This document shows positions 18,599 through 28,117 of a stretch of DNA of 64,000 nt, piece by piece. Under the pieces are notes generated by a model. It was not told the DNA's origin, ran no database searches, and saw only the letters and a list, made by a program, of their open reading frames with translations. The stretch is taken from the NCBI GenBank assembly GCA_022842205.1, contig JALHQA010000006.1:155166-219165 (forward strand), read 5' to 3'. Source of the stretch: Hyphomicrobiales bacterium (GTDB lineage Bacteria; Pseudomonadota; Alphaproteobacteria; Rhizobiales; Methylopilaceae). The position numbers were made by a program, and so were the translations under genes. Each line of letters starts with the position of its first letter. Within the stretch, counting starts at the first letter, position 1.

Positions 18599-19063
18599 TC
18601 AGATATCGGCCTTCACTTTGGCAGAGACGATCTTGTCCGGGTCGTTCACCGGCTCACCGCGCTTGATCTGATCGACATTCTCCATGCCCGAGACGACTTC
18701 GCCCCACACGGTGTATTGACCGTCGAGAAAGCCCGCATCCTCAAAGCATATGAAGAACTGGCTGTCGGCCGAATCTGGATTCTGCGCGCGAGCCATCGAC
18801 GCCGTGCCGCGCTTGTGCTTGCCGGCGTTGAACTCGGCCTTAAGCTTCTGGCCGGAGCCACCCATGCCGGTTCCGGTGGGATCACCGGTCTGCGCCATGA
18901 AGCCGTCGATCACACGATGGAACACCACACCGTCATAAAATCCCGAGCGTGCCAATTCCTTGATGCGCGCGACATGGTTCGGCGCGAGGTCGGGACGCAG
19001 TGCGATCTCGACTGTGCCCTTCGTCGTTTCGAGGACGAGGGTGTCTTCGGGTTCGGCCATCAT
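18599..19063 (-). CDS. ppiB: Cytosolic cyclophilin-type peptidyl-prolyl isomerase
   Basis: The 154-residue cyclophilin lacks a signal peptide and should act in the cytosol on Xaa-Pro bonds. Family motifs are VVFHRVIDGFMAQTGDPTGTG (catalytic Arg in FHRV), MARAQNPDSADSQFFI and FLDGQYTVWGEVVSGM. The start has two adjacent ATG codons; the second, at 19060, is better spaced from AGGAG, so a 153-residue protein is equally possible. It follows a near-duplicate periplasmic paralogue by nine bases. Confidence 0.92.
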   Translation of the reverse strand: MMAEPEDTLVLETTKGTVEIALRPDLAPNHVARIKELARSGFYDGVVFHRVIDGFMAQTGDPTGTGMGGSGQKLKAEFNAGKHKRGTASMARAQNPDSADSQFFICFEDAGFLDGQYTVWGEVVSGMENVDQIKRGEPVNDPDKIVSAKVKADI

Positions 19064-19072
19064 TTATTCTCC

Positions 19073-19582
19073 TTATTGAACGGTCGCCTTGACGATCTTG
19101 TCCGGATTTTTCACCGGTTCGCCGCGTTTGATCTGGTCGACATTCTCCATTCCCGAGACCACCTCTCCGACGACCGTGTATTGACCGTTCAGGAATGCGC
19201 CGTCGCCGAACATGATGAAGAACTGGCTGTTTGCGCTGTTGGGGCTCGAAGACCGGGCCATGCCGACCGTGCCGCGCACGAACGGCGTGCGCGAAAACTC
19301 CGCCGGAAGATCGGGATACTTCGAACCGCCCGTGCCGGTGCCTGTCGGGTCGCCGGTCTGCGCCATGAAGCCGTCGATCACGCGATGGAACACCACGCCG
19401 TCGTAAAAACCTTCACGCGCGAGCGTAGCGAGACGCTCGGCATGCTTAGGCGCGATGTCCCCCAGCAGGCGGATGACGACGGGTCCTTTCGTCGTTTCGA
19501 GCGTAAGTGTGGACGGAGCCTGAGCCGAAGACGGCGAGAGCGCACACAGCACGAGTGCGAAAGCGGCAATGACGCGGATCAC
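19073..19582 (-). CDS. Periplasmic cyclophilin-type peptidyl-prolyl isomerase
   Basis: The 169-residue protein has an N-terminal signal peptide ending about residue 21 (SSAQA) and then a cyclophilin domain with VVFHRVIDGFMAQ, NSANSQFFIMFGDG and NGQYTVVGEVVSGM. It is a close tandem paralogue of the cytosolic gene next door, sharing long identical blocks, and differs mainly by the export signal. It should assist folding of exported proteins. It lies between coaD and the cytosolic copy. Confidence 0.92.
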   Translation of the reverse strand: MIRVIAAFALVLCALSPSSAQAPSTLTLETTKGPVVIRLLGDIAPKHAERLATLAREGFYDGVVFHRVIDGFMAQTGDPTGTGTGGSKYPDLPAEFSRTPFVRGTVGMARSSSPNSANSQFFIMFGDGAFLNGQYTVVGEVVSGMENVDQIKRGEPVKNPDKIVKATVQ

Positions 19583-19593
19583 GGGAACTCCTG

Positions 19594-20088
19594 TTATTTG
19601 AACTTCGCGGCGAGCCGGCCGGCCACCGATGCCGGTACAAAGGCCGAGACATCGCCGCCCATGCCGGCGATCTGGCGTACAAGCGTGGCGCTGATAGGGC
19701 GCACGGCTGCGGACGCCGGAAGGAACACGGTCTGCAGGTCCGGCGCCATCTGTGCGTTCATACCGGCGATCTGCATCTCGTAATCGAGATCGTTGCCATC
19801 GCGCAGGCCTCGAAGCAGGATGTTGGCCCCGTGCCGCCGCGCGGCGTTAACCGTAAGATCATCGAAGGTAACGATTTCGATCGCTCTGCCAGTTTCCGCG
19901 GCCACCGGTCCGAATACCTCGTTCAGCATCTTGACGCGCTCTTCAACGCTGAACAGTGGCGCCTTTCCGGGATGAGCGCCCACGGCGATCACAACCCTGT
20001 CAACCAGGCGGCAACCGCCGCGCAGGACATCGAGATGTCCGTTCGTCACGGGGTCGAAAGATCCGGCATAGAAAGCGGTTCGCGTCAT
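19594..20088 (-). CDS. coaD: Phosphopantetheine adenylyltransferase CoaD
   Basis: CoaD transfers AMP to 4'-phosphopantetheine, the fourth step of coenzyme A synthesis. The 164-residue product has the nucleotidyltransferase block [18 protein letters not shown] (with the TxxH-type NGHL motif), [15 protein letters not shown] and the C-terminal [11 protein letters not shown]. An ATG at 20088 is preferred over a GTG two codons earlier. It heads the minus-strand run coaD-ppi-ppi-DMT-ridA-queA-tgt, a layout common near gyrA in alphaproteobacteria. Confidence 0.94.
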   Translation of the reverse strand: MTRTAFYAGSFDPVTNGHLDVLRGGCRLVDRVVIAVGAHPGKAPLFSVEERVKMLNEVFGPVAAETGRAIEIVTFDDLTVNAARRHGANILLRGLRDGNDLDYEMQIAGMNAQMAPDLQTVFLPASAAVRPISATLVRQIAGMGGDVSAFVPASVAGRLAAKFK

Positions 20089-20243
20089 GGTCACCGGGGC
20101 TTAGCCCGTGGGCGGGGTCGCCGCAAGGTCTCCCCTTCACGGTATCGTGTTACCGGATTGGCTTGTTTTGAAACATTTCAGGAAACATTTTGGACATCGA
20201 GGAGTTGTATATTCCGGAAATGATGACTGGGAGAACAACAACA

Positions 20244-20576
20244 ATGCTGCGCGGCTTTATGACGACCCTGGGTGTCGTTTCTGCTGTCGCCATCGCGGCG
20301 TGGGCTTACTCCGACCAGTATCGTATGGCCGGCGCGACGCCCGCTGAGATGACGCCTTCGGCGGTTTCTGCCACCACGAATTCCAATCTCGCCAAAAAAG
20401 GCGATCGCCTGGATTTGGGCCTGCATGTCGCCGCTGCTGACAGCGGTGTCCTCGACCGTATTATTTCGGCCCACGCTCAGGCTGTAGAAGCAAGTGCGAG
20501 CAGTTCGTCCATGACCGTCGCTGTCCCCAGCGGTCATAACGAGACGACGCTCGTAAGAGTGCCCGTCCGGGACTGA
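20244..20576 (+). CDS. Small hypothetical protein with one N-terminal membrane segment
   Basis: The start at 20244 follows GGGAGA at about nine bases; earlier in-frame Met codons have no binding site. The 110-residue product has a hydrophobic segment at residues 8-22 (LGVVSAVAIAAWAY), which may be an anchor or an uncleaved signal, then a polar Ser/Ala-rich region with no recognisable domain. It stands alone between divergent coaD and convergent gyrA and has its own terminator. Confidence 0.5.
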   Translation: MLRGFMTTLGVVSAVAIAAWAYSDQYRMAGATPAEMTPSAVSATTNSNLAKKGDRLDLGLHVAAADSGVLDRIISAHAQAVEASASSSSMTVAVPSGHNETTLVRVPVRD

Positions 20577-20604
20577 ACCCCTCCCCGAACGAGGAACTCA
20601 CAAG

Positions 20605-20634
20605 ATAAGGCGCCCCACCCCGAGGGCGCCTTAT
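20605..20634. terminator. Bidirectional terminator between the small membrane gene and gyrA
   Basis: A perfect 11-bp stem (ATAAGGCGCCC with GGGCGCCTTAT) encloses the loop CACCCCGA and is followed on the plus strand by TCTTTAT. It lies between two convergent genes and can serve both. Confidence 0.85.
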
Positions 20635-20644
20635 TCTTTATCGA

Positions 20645-23413
20645 TCAGGCTTCCTCGTCGTCGCTGATGCGCTCGACGGACACGACTGTCTCGCCATCCG
20701 CCGTGTTGAACACGATCACTCCCTGGGAGCCGCGGCTGACAATGCGGATCGGCTTCTCGCCGGTCACCGGCAGACGGATCGTTTGCCCGCCGTCGGTGAT
20801 CAGCATGATCTGATCTGCGTCGTCGACCGGGAAGCTCGCGACGAGCTTGCCGTTCCGCTTGTTCACGGCCATGGCGACAATGCCTTTGCCGCCGCGCCCG
20901 GTGACCCGGTATTCGTGCGACGAGGTCCGCTTGCCATAGCCATTCTCGGAAATCGTCAGGATGAACTGCTCCAGCGCGCTCATCTGCGCATAGCGCTCCT
21001 GGGACAGTTCCACCGTTTCCGCCGCATCCTCGGCATCGACCGGCACCGGTGCCTCTTCCTCGCCATTGACGCTGCGGCGCACCGCGCCCGCCAGCCTGAG
21101 ATAGGAAGCACGCTCGGCGGCCGTCGCGTCGAGATGATGGATGATCGCCATCGAAATCACGCGGTCGTCGCTGTCGAGCCTGATGCCGCGCACGCCGACG
21201 GAGTCGCGGCCTTTGAACACGCGCACATCCTCCACCGGGAATCGTATGCACATGCCGTTGGCCGTCGTCAGCAGAACGTCGTCCTGCGGTCCGCACAGCG
21301 CAACATCCGCGATGGCCTCGCCGGCGTCGAGCTTCATGGCGATCTTGCCGTTGCGGTTGATGTTCATGAAATCCGCGAGCGCATTGCGGCGCACCGTGCC
21401 GCCCGTCGTCGCGAACATGATTTCGTTGCGCTCCCACGCGCCGGAATCCTCCGGCAGCACGATAACCGAAGTGATGCGTTCGTCCGGATCGAGCGGCAGG
21501 AGATTGACGAATGCCTTGCCGCGCGCCTGCGGCGCCGCGAGCGGCAGACGCCACACCTTCATCTTGTAAACCTGACCGGCGGACGAGAAGAACAGCACCT
21601 CCGCATGCGTCGAGGCCACGAACAGTCGTGTGACGAAATCCTCTTCCTTCGTCGACATGCCGGAGCGGCCCTTGCCGCCGCGATTTTGCGCGCGATACGT
21701 CGCGAGCGGAACGCGCTTGACGTAACCCGCATGCGAGACCGTGACGACCATGTCCTCGCGCTGGATAAGGTCCTCGTCCTCCATGTCCGCGTCGGACTCG
21801 AGAATTTCCGTCTTGCGGGGGGTCGCGTGCTGTTCGCGGACTTCCTTCAGTTCCTGGCGGATGATGTCGAGCACGCGGGCGCGCGACCGCAGGATGTCGA
21901 GATAATCGGCGATCTCCTCGCCAAGCTTGTTCAGTTCGTCGGCGATCTCGTCGCGCCCCAGCGCGGTAAGGCGCTGCAGACGCAGATCGAGAATGGCGCG
22001 CGCCTGCTCGGACGAAAGGCGGTATGTACCGGCATCCGACACCCGGTGGCGCGGATCGTCGATCAGCGCGATCAGCGGCGCGACATCGGAGGCCGGCCAA
22101 TCGCGCGCCATCAACTGCTCGCGCGCGGTCTGCGGATCGGGTGCATGACGGATAAGGCGAATGACTTCGTCGATATTCGCGACGGCAATCGCGAGGCCGA
22201 CCAACACATGGGCGCGGTCGCGCGCTTTGGCCAGGCGGAATCGCGTGCGCCGTCCGACGACTTCCTCGCGGAAACCAAGGAACGCGCCGAGCAGATCACG
22301 CAAATTCAGCGTTTCCGGACGACCGCCGTTCAGCGCGACCATGTTGGCGCCAAAGGTCGATTGCAGCGGTGTGAAGCGGTAGAGCTGGTTCAGCACCACA
22401 TCGCCCATCGCCTCGCGCTTGAGCTCGACGACGATGCGCATGCCGTTGCGGTCGGATTCGTCGCGAAGTTCCGAGATGCCCTCGACCCTTTTCTCGCGCA
22501 CGAGCTCGGCGATCTTCTCGACCAGCGACGCCTTGTTCACCTGATACGGTATCTCGGTGATGATGATGGCTTCGCGATCCTTGCGCAGTTCCTCGACCGT
22601 CGCGCGTCCGCGCATGATGATCGAGCCGCGGCCCGTCGCGTAAGCCGAACGGATACCCGCTCGGCCGAGGATCAGGCCTCCGGTCGGAAAATCCGGGCCG
22701 GGCACGATCTCGTTCAGCGCCTCGGCATCCATTTCTGGATTGTCGATCAGCGCCAGCGCCGCATCGATGATCTCGCCGACATTATGCGGTGGAATATTGG
22801 TCGCCATGCCGACCGCGATGCCGCCCGCGCCGTTGACCAGCAGGTTCGGGAAGCGCGCCGGCAGGACCTTCGGTTCATGCTCGGAGTTGTCGTAGTTATC
22901 CTGGAAATCGACCGTGTTCTCGTCGATGTCCGCAAGCAGCGCGAGCGCGGCCTTCTGCAGGCGCACCTCGGTGTAGCGCATGGCCGCCGGGGGATCGCCG
23001 TCGACCGATCCGAAGTTGCCTTGCCCGTCGACGAGCAGAAGACGCATCGAGAATTCCTGCGCCATGCGCACCAGCGCGTCGTAGACCGACTGGTCGCCGT
23101 GCGGATGGTACTTACCGATCACGTCGCCGACGACGCGCGCCGATTTGCGATACGCCTTGTCGGGTGTGTAGCCGTTCTCGTTCATCGAAAAGAGAATGCG
23201 CCGGTGCACGGGCTTCAGGCCGTCGCGTGCGTCGGGCAGCGCGCGGCTCACGATCACGCTCATCGCGTAATCGAGATAGCTGCGCTTCATCTCATCGGAA
23301 ATCGAGACCGGCTTGATGTCGGATTCGGGCGCGCCGCCCGCAGGATGTTCGGTGTCGGACAAGGTCGGATATGGCTCTCTAGGGAACGCCCTGAAGATAG
23401 GCGATTCCGGCAT
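20645..23413 (-). CDS. gyrA: DNA gyrase subunit A
   Basis: GyrA is the strand-cutting and rejoining subunit of gyrase. The roughly 922-residue product has the breakage-reunion domain, with catalytic Tyr in [10 protein letters not shown], then the coiled-coil tower and a C-terminal DNA-wrapping beta-pinwheel. In the quinolone-resistance region it reads [10 protein letters not shown]: Gln replaces the Ser83 of Escherichia coli, while Asp87 is kept. The start is uncertain: ATG at 23413 is taken, but a TTG at 23422 or a later TTG near LSDTEH would give slightly different N-termini. A terminator follows the gene. Confidence 0.95.
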   Translation of the reverse strand: MPESPIFRAFPREPYPTLSDTEHPAGGAPESDIKPVSISDEMKRSYLDYAMSVIVSRALPDARDGLKPVHRRILFSMNENGYTPDKAYRKSARVVGDVIGKYHPHGDQSVYDALVRMAQEFSMRLLLVDGQGNFGSVDGDPPAAMRYTEVRLQKAALALLADIDENTVDFQDNYDNSEHEPKVLPARFPNLLVNGAGGIAVGMATNIPPHNVGEIIDAALALIDNPEMDAEALNEIVPGPDFPTGGLILGRAGIRSAYATGRGSIIMRGRATVEELRKDREAIIITEIPYQVNKASLVEKIAELVREKRVEGISELRDESDRNGMRIVVELKREAMGDVVLNQLYRFTPLQSTFGANMVALNGGRPETLNLRDLLGAFLGFREEVVGRRTRFRLAKARDRAHVLVGLAIAVANIDEVIRLIRHAPDPQTAREQLMARDWPASDVAPLIALIDDPRHRVSDAGTYRLSSEQARAILDLRLQRLTALGRDEIADELNKLGEEIADYLDILRSRARVLDIIRQELKEVREQHATPRKTEILESDADMEDEDLIQREDMVVTVSHAGYVKRVPLATYRAQNRGGKGRSGMSTKEEDFVTRLFVASTHAEVLFFSSAGQVYKMKVWRLPLAAPQARGKAFVNLLPLDPDERITSVIVLPEDSGAWERNEIMFATTGGTVRRNALADFMNINRNGKIAMKLDAGEAIADVALCGPQDDVLLTTANGMCIRFPVEDVRVFKGRDSVGVRGIRLDSDDRVISMAIIHHLDATAAERASYLRLAGAVRRSVNGEEEAPVPVDAEDAAETVELSQERYAQMSALEQFILTISENGYGKRTSSHEYRVTGRGGKGIVAMAVNKRNGKLVASFPVDDADQIMLITDGGQTIRLPVTGEKPIRIVSRGSQGVIVFNTADGETVVSVERISDDEEA

Positions 23414-23481
23414 CCAAACCAAGGCTTGAACACGTTTTCCGGCTTTTTCCGGCCTGAAATTAAATAATAACTATCAGCGGG

Positions 23482-23691
23482 TTAGCGCCGCACTCCAAGA
23501 CGGCGAACGAAATGCTGCAGACGGCGGCGGGGAAAGGCGTCGTCAGCCCCTTCCCCGGTGACGTCCGGCCGCGGCGGCGCATTGAGCGCGTCTGCCGGCA
23601 GCGACACGCCGGCGAAGCGAAACGCGCGCATCCGGAGCGCGCATGACGCATCCGTTCCGGCTTTCTCGTTCAGCTCACAAACCATGGTCAT
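23482..23691 (-). CDS. Possible small protein between the BA14K-like gene and gyrA
   Basis: An open frame of 69 codons starts 13 bases after the BA14K-like stop codon with GGGG near its ATG codons (23691 or 23685). The peptide has no signal and no recognised domain; it is rich in Ala, Arg and Pro. It could be a real co-transcribed small gene or chance, given the GC-rich context. If it is not coding, the 291-base stretch between gyrA and the BA14K gene holds nothing else that can be recognised. Confidence 0.3.
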   Translation of the reverse strand: MTMVCELNEKAGTDASCALRMRAFRFAGVSLPADALNAPPRPDVTGEGADDAFPRRRLQHFVRRLGVRR

Positions 23692-23704
23692 CCCCGAGCG
23701 ATTC

Positions 23705-24028
23705 TCAGTAGATCCGGCAGGGTTTCGTCTTCCCGCTATAGCTCTGGTAATTGCCGGTGGCCGGATCGAAGCTGTTGTACTTCGCGGCGCAGGCCTCTTT
23801 CCAGGCGGCCGTTCCAGGGTGGGCCTTGCCGGCCTTCACAGGCACCTCCACCGGCGCCGAAGCCTCCACGGTCGCGGCGCGGCCAGTCGGTATGATCTCC
23901 GGGCAGACCAGTGTCTGAGCGGTCTCGTCAAACCGGCAATCCAGATGATTCAGCTGAGCCGGTTCGGCGCCGGCGGCGGACGCCCAAAAAGCCAGACCGG
24001 CGATCGAGATGGCAGAATATTTACCCAT
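23705..24028 (-). CDS. BA14K-like secreted protein
   Basis: The start at 24028 follows GAGGGGG at seven bases and gives 107 residues with a signal peptide ending near AAGAEP. The C-terminal block (WKEACAAKYNSFDPATGNYQ, then a terminal Cys) matches the BA14K pattern of a WC-A-RY-S-DP-TGTY motif found in Hyphomicrobiales envelope proteins, first described as an immunoreactive Brucella lectin-like protein. Two further Cys (DCRF, LVCPE) could form a disulfide. Envelope localisation is likely; activity is unknown. Confidence 0.65.
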   Translation of the reverse strand: MGKYSAISIAGLAFWASAAGAEPAQLNHLDCRFDETAQTLVCPEIIPTGRAATVEASAPVEVPVKAGKAHPGTAAWKEACAAKYNSFDPATGNYQSYSGKTKPCRIY

Positions 24029-24132
24029 TCGAATCCCCCTCACTTCGTGCCCCTAATCGGGACGGGGGATATGGCCATTTCAAGGAAAACTGGCCGCGAG
24101 AACCGGGCAATGTGCGGGCGGCCTAAGAAAAA

Positions 24133-24155
24133 AGCCCGGCCGACTGGACCGGGCT
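24133..24155 (-). terminator. Terminator downstream of the cytochrome c gene
   Basis: A 7-bp stem (AGCCCGG/CCGGGCT) is flanked by an A-run on the plus-strand left side, so the minus-strand transcript reads stem then TTTTTT. It lies about 130 bases after the cytochrome gene ends; the plus-strand side is also T-rich, so it may work both ways. Confidence 0.65.
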
Positions 24156-24287
24156 AATTTTGGGAGAGAAGCACGAATCCGAATTTATACCGGCTGGATG
24201 GATAAAACTGTGCTTCGGCGGCCACTCGGGCCGGAAAGCGAACCTTACCACCCGTTTCTCGGGCCGGGACCGACGGGCCGTCAGCGG

Positions 24288-24611
24288 CTATGGCGGCAGC
24301 GTCGCGGTGACCTGAATCGAGGAATACCAGGCGGCCAGGTTGGCGATATCCTGATCGGTCAGCGGCTTGGCAATCACCGTCATCATCGGGTCTTTCCGCG
24401 TTCCGGCGCGGTAGGCCTTCAATTGCTCGGACAGATAGGCCTCGGGCTGGCCGGCTATATGCGGCGCATTCGGTATCCGGCTCAGCCCGTCGGGGCCGTG
24501 GCAGGTCATGCAGGCCGCCGATTTGGCCCGCCCTGCTGCCGCATCGGCCAAGACAGGTGACGGGACGCTCGCGATGACAGCCAAAAGAAGTGCATACGTG
24601 CGTACACTCAT
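24288..24611 (-). CDS. Small secreted class I c-type cytochrome
   Basis: The start at 24611 follows GAGG and gives 107 residues with a signal peptide (through SPVLADA). The single haem site is CMTCH and the likely sixth ligand is the Met in DPMMTVIA, with the typical C-terminal LTDQDIANLAAWYSS helix. It should be a soluble periplasmic electron carrier. Its position right after a PQQ-type sugar dehydrogenase gene, on the same strand, suggests it accepts electrons from that enzyme. A hairpin lies between the two genes. Confidence 0.88.
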   Translation of the reverse strand: MSVRTYALLLAVIASVPSPVLADAAAGRAKSAACMTCHGPDGLSRIPNAPHIAGQPEAYLSEQLKAYRAGTRKDPMMTVIAKPLTDQDIANLAAWYSSIQVTATLPP

Positions 24612-24632
24612 CCGGAATTCCTCAGGAAATGA

Positions 24633-24657
24633 AGGCCGGAGCAAAGTGCTCCGGCCT
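24633..24657 (-). terminator. Intercistronic hairpin between the sugar dehydrogenase and cytochrome c genes
   Basis: A perfect 11-bp inverted repeat (AGGCCGGAGCA around AAG) lies in the 54-base gap. On the minus strand it is followed by TTCATTTCC, only partly U-rich, so it may attenuate rather than stop transcription; on the plus strand it is followed by TTCTTTTT, but no plus-strand gene precedes it. Confidence 0.55.
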
Positions 24658-24665
24658 CGTTCTTT

Positions 24666-25904
24666 TTAGTTGGTTGGTGAGATACGCCAGATCGCGCCGG
24701 CGAGATCGTCGGAAACGAGAAGCGAACCGTCGAGATAGGCTTTCACGTCAACCGGCCGGCCAAGATACTGGCCTGTCGTCTCGTCCAGCCACCCATCGGC
24801 GAAGACTTCGGGTTTGCCCGACGTGCCGTCTTCCTTCATCGGCGTGAACATGATGCGCGCGCCGACCGGCTTGGTCCGGTTCCACGAACCATGCTGAGCG
24901 GAAAAAATACCGCCCCTGTATTTCGATGGCAGGCTCGTACCGGTGTAGAATGTCAGGCCGAGATCCGCTGCATGCGCCGCCATCTCGTGCTCGGGCGCGA
25001 CGGCGTCGGCCGGCGGCTCCTCTCCCTTGTATTCCACCGTACGGACCTTTCCGCCGCCATACCACGGGAAGCCGAAATTCTGCCCCTGCTTGGTAACGCG
25101 GTTCAGTTCACCGGGCGGGATGTCGTCTCCCATGCCGTCAACCTGATTGTCGGTAAACCACAACTGTCCCTGCGGACTGAATGCGATACCGACAGAGTTG
25201 CGCACACCATCCACATAGACTTCACGGTTCTTTCCGTCCCTGTCCATACGGATAATGCCGCCGATCCCGTGCTCCTTGTAGAGCGCGAGCTTGTCTTTCG
25301 GTGGCACGTTGTGCGGCTGTCCCAGCGAGATGTAGAGCTTGTTGTCCGGCCCGATTGCGCAGACGCGCGCTCCGTGGTTGAAGCTCTCTTCGCTTGCCGG
25401 GATCAGCTCCTCGGCGACGACACCGATGGCGACATCCGGGCTCTCGTAGAAGAACTCCGCCGCCGGGAAAACCAGCACGCGGTTGTGTTCGACAACAAAC
25501 AGGAAGCCGTCGTTGGAATAGCACATTCCGTTCGGAACCTTGAACGATACGGACGGTGCGAATTCCTTCACCTCGTCGGCCGCGCCGTCCTTGTCGCGAT
25601 CGGTCACGGCGTACGCCTTCGTCTTGCGAGTGCCCACAAATACAGTACCGACATTGCGGCCAACCGCCATATGGCGGGCGTCCGGCACTATCGCGAACAG
25701 CTCAACCTTGAAGCCGTCCGGCACTTTGATCTTCTCGGCAATCTTGCGGAGATTATCCGCATTCTTGCCGGTCTGCGGCACGGTAGGAATTTCCAATGGC
25801 GTACCAGTGGTCTGGAAATTCTGCAGTTTCTGCAAACTTTCCTGAGCCCACGCGGCACCGCTCGCCGCAATCAGCGCGGCGAGTGAAACCGGAAGAAAAC
25901 GCAT
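24666..25904 (-). CDS. Secreted PQQ-dependent sugar dehydrogenase family protein (sorbosone dehydrogenase-like)
   Basis: The start at 25904 follows GGGAGG and gives 412 residues with a signal peptide ending at AAWAQE. The mature part is a beta-propeller of the soluble glucose/sorbosone dehydrogenase family (GSDH): VPDGFKVELFA, FNHGARVCAIGPDNKLYISLGQ, IIRMDRDGKNREVYVDGVRNSVGIAFSP and HGSWNRTKPVG are characteristic. These periplasmic enzymes use PQQ to oxidise sugars or other alcohols and aldehydes. It lies 106 bases after pqqE and before a cytochrome c gene, so cofactor supply, enzyme and electron acceptor are encoded together. Substrate is unknown. Confidence 0.82.
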   Translation of the reverse strand: MRFLPVSLAALIAASGAAWAQESLQKLQNFQTTGTPLEIPTVPQTGKNADNLRKIAEKIKVPDGFKVELFAIVPDARHMAVGRNVGTVFVGTRKTKAYAVTDRDKDGAADEVKEFAPSVSFKVPNGMCYSNDGFLFVVEHNRVLVFPAAEFFYESPDVAIGVVAEELIPASEESFNHGARVCAIGPDNKLYISLGQPHNVPPKDKLALYKEHGIGGIIRMDRDGKNREVYVDGVRNSVGIAFSPQGQLWFTDNQVDGMGDDIPPGELNRVTKQGQNFGFPWYGGGKVRTVEYKGEEPPADAVAPEHEMAAHAADLGLTFYTGTSLPSKYRGGIFSAQHGSWNRTKPVGARIMFTPMKEDGTSGKPEVFADGWLDETTGQYLGRPVDVKAYLDGSLLVSDDLAGAIWRISPTN

Positions 25905-26010
25905 GGTGTCCTCCCAAACATTTTTTGTTAGCCGCCCAGTGTTGCGCAATGCCCGCGATGTGGCAACCTGTCGCAGGGCCGCTCGCTCTTAGCATAAGGA
26001 CGAATACGCT

Positions 26011-27111
26011 TCAGGAAGGGTGCGCCTTGGCGGGACTGCGACCGCGCATGACAAACCCCTGCTCCGTCGAGGATTGTTCGACCAGAGCCGCCACGGTTTC
26101 ATGGTGGGGCGAGAGAACGCAGACCGGATCGGCGTTCCGCGGATCGCCGGTGAGTGCCAGCGCCTGGCAGCGGCATCCACCGAAGTCGATATCCTTGCGG
26201 GCGCAGCTCCGGCAGGGTTCCTGCATCCAGTCCGTGCCGCGAAACGCGCTGAAGCTCGGCGAGTCCCGCCAGATATCGGCGATCGAATGGTCGGCGACGT
26301 TCCAGAAGTCGAGGCCGGGGATCGACTCCGCGGCGTGGCACGGCAAAACTCGTCCTCGCGGCGTGACATTCAGCGACTGACGCCCCCACCCGTTGACACA
26401 CGGTTTCGGGTAGCGCGCGAAATAGTCGGGCAGCACATAATCGATGACGATGGAGCCTGCGGTCTCCTCGCGCAGTCCGGCCACGGTGCGGCGCGCTTCT
26501 TCGACCGCGTCGCGGCTGGGCATCAGCGCTGCCCGGTTCGTCAGGCCCCAGCCGTAATACTGCGTATGCGCAAGTTCGATACGCCGCGCGCCAAGTTCGA
26601 TCGCTTCGGCCGTAAGGTCTCGCATGCGCGCTATATTTCCACGGTGCAGCACGACATTGATGGTCAGAGGCAACCCGACCTGATTCACGGCATCCGCGAA
26701 CGCCCTCTTCCGGCGATGGGACCCGGAATAGCCGGACACGCGATCGGCCTCGTCCTCGTCGGTGTCCTGGATGGAAAGCTGCACATGATCGAGCCCGGCA
26801 GATGCCAGCCGGTCGAGCCGTGCCCTGTCGATACCGATGCCTGAGGTAATCAGGTTGGTGTAGAGGCCCGCCTGGGCGGCACCCGCGATGAGGTCTTCGA
26901 GATCGCGGCGTGATGCCGGCTCCCCTCCCGACAAGTGCAGGTGAAGGACGCCGAGCGCAGCCGCCTCCTGGAACACTCGCAGCCAGGTTTCGGTGTCGAG
27001 TTCCTCTTCGCGCTTATCGAGGTCCAGCGGGTTGGAGCAGTAAGGACATGCCAGCGGGCAACGGTGCGTGAGTTCCGCCAGCATTGCGAGTGGAGACGGG
27101 ATCGGCGTCAC
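26011..27111 (-). CDS. pqqE: PqqA peptide cyclase PqqE (radical SAM)
   Basis: PqqE makes the Glu-Tyr carbon-carbon bond in PqqA, the first step of PQQ synthesis. The 366-residue protein has the radical SAM motif CPLACPYC (C18, C22, C25), the GGEP motif, and a C-terminal SPASM domain with Cys in PCVNGWG, LPCHAA, EPCRSCARKDIDFGGCRC and PVC for auxiliary clusters. It starts with GTG, overlapping the pqqD stop (GTGA). It is the last of pqqABCDE. Confidence 0.96.
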   Translation of the reverse strand: MTPIPSPLAMLAELTHRCPLACPYCSNPLDLDKREEELDTETWLRVFQEAAALGVLHLHLSGGEPASRRDLEDLIAGAAQAGLYTNLITSGIGIDRARLDRLASAGLDHVQLSIQDTDEDEADRVSGYSGSHRRKRAFADAVNQVGLPLTINVVLHRGNIARMRDLTAEAIELGARRIELAHTQYYGWGLTNRAALMPSRDAVEEARRTVAGLREETAGSIVIDYVLPDYFARYPKPCVNGWGRQSLNVTPRGRVLPCHAAESIPGLDFWNVADHSIADIWRDSPSFSAFRGTDWMQEPCRSCARKDIDFGGCRCQALALTGDPRNADPVCVLSPHHETVAALVEQSSTEQGFVMRGRSPAKAHPS

Positions 27112-27386
27112 AGTTCCACCATCCGTTTGGCACGAAGGTCCGCAAGCAATGCGCCGGCATCAGTTTCGATACGCACTGGATCGGCGGAAAACCGCGCGGC
27201 CAACTCGTCCACAATTTCATGGAAGGTCCGCTCACCGTCGCACAGCTTCAGAATTTCGACGGTTGTGGCGTTCGCCTTGAGTACCCGTTCCGGAGCAAGA
27301 ACATTCCAGCCGCCGCGAACCCGATCTTCCGCGAGTTTGACGCCGCGCGCGAGCCGCGGCCGGGCGTCGGCCGGAACCGCGCTCAT
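27108..27386 (-). CDS. pqqD: PQQ biosynthesis peptide chaperone PqqD
   Basis: PqqD binds the PqqA peptide and presents it to PqqE. The start at 27386 (ATGA overlap with pqqC) gives a normal 92 residues; an upstream extension is an artefact within pqqC. Family features are RLARGVKLAEDRVRGGWNVLAPERV, the ATTVEILKLCDGERT block and FSADPVRIETDAGALLADL, all of the RRE fold. It overlaps pqqE by four bases, as expected for interacting partners. Confidence 0.94.
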   Translation of the reverse strand: MSAVPADARPRLARGVKLAEDRVRGGWNVLAPERVLKANATTVEILKLCDGERTFHEIVDELAARFSADPVRIETDAGALLADLRAKRMVEL

Positions 27387-28117
27387 GACGGGCCTGCGAC
27401 GAACGCGCCCGGTGGCGGGTGGGCGGGCTCGACATAGGCATGATACAGCGCATCGAGCATCGACCACAGCACGTCACATTTAAACTCGAGCGCGGCGATC
27501 ACGGCCTGCTGTTCGTTCGGCGTGCGCGCGTGGGCGGTGACATAACCCAGCGCCATTTCAACATCCCGCCGCGCCTGCGGAGGCCGCGCGGTGAAATAGG
27601 CAAGGCTGTCCGCATCGACGAAATCATAGTGCGCCAGCATGCCTTCGATGCGGTCCTGGATGATACGCGGCGAAAACAGCTCCGTCAGCGACGAAGCAAT
27701 AGCTTCGAGGAGCGATCGCTCGCGCACGAAATGCACGTAGGCATCGACGGCGAAGCGCGTTGCTGGAAGCACGCCACGATGGGCCTCGACAAGTTCACGC
27801 GGCAAACCGAGCGCCTTGGTAAGATGCAGCCAGCGTTCGATACCGCCGGCTTCCCCCGGTCCGCCATCGTGATCCACCAGCCGCTGGCGCCACGAGCGCC
27901 GCAACTCCGGATCGTGCATACGCGAGATGATGGTCGCGTCCTTCTCGGGAATGCGGCTCTGGTAATAGAACCGGTTCAGCGCCCAAGCCTGAACCTCGCC
28001 CTTCGTGCAGCCTCCGCCGTGCAGGCGCACATGAAACGGATGCTTGTCGTGATAGCGGCGAGCGCCGACTTCGAGCAGGCGCTGGTGGAGTTCGTCGGCC
28101 GACAGAATATCCGTCAC
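27383..28117 (-). CDS. pqqC: Pyrroloquinoline-quinone synthase PqqC
   Basis: PqqC carries out the last step, ring closure and eight-electron oxidation of AHQQ to PQQ. The 244-residue all-helical protein shows the family blocks YHDKHPFHVRLHGGGCTKGEVQAW, NRFYYQSRIPEKDA, LVDHDGG and ALEFKCDVLWSMLDALYHAY. It begins with GTG overlapping the pqqB stop, and its own stop overlaps pqqD, so the operon is tightly coupled. Confidence 0.96.
   Translation of the reverse strand: MTDILSADELHQRLLEVGARRYHDKHPFHVRLHGGGCTKGEVQAWALNRFYYQSRIPEKDATIISRMHDPELRRSWRQRLVDHDGGPGEAGGIERWLHLTKALGLPRELVEAHRGVLPATRFAVDAYVHFVRERSLLEAIASSLTELFSPRIIQDRIEGMLAHYDFVDADSLAYFTARPPQARRDVEMALGYVTAHARTPNEQQAVIAALEFKCDVLWSMLDALYHAYVEPAHPPPGAFVAGPS

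Noticed and set aside
20783..23467. 894-codon open frame on the plus strand opposite gyrA
   Set aside because: It is the antisense of gyrA in high-GC DNA. Its product is Arg/His/Asp-rich without any known domain, while gyrA is certain.
23558..24157. 199-codon plus-strand frame opposite the BA14K-like gene
   Set aside because: It runs opposite a gene with a signal peptide, a good ribosome binding site and a recognisable C-terminal domain; its own product has none of these.
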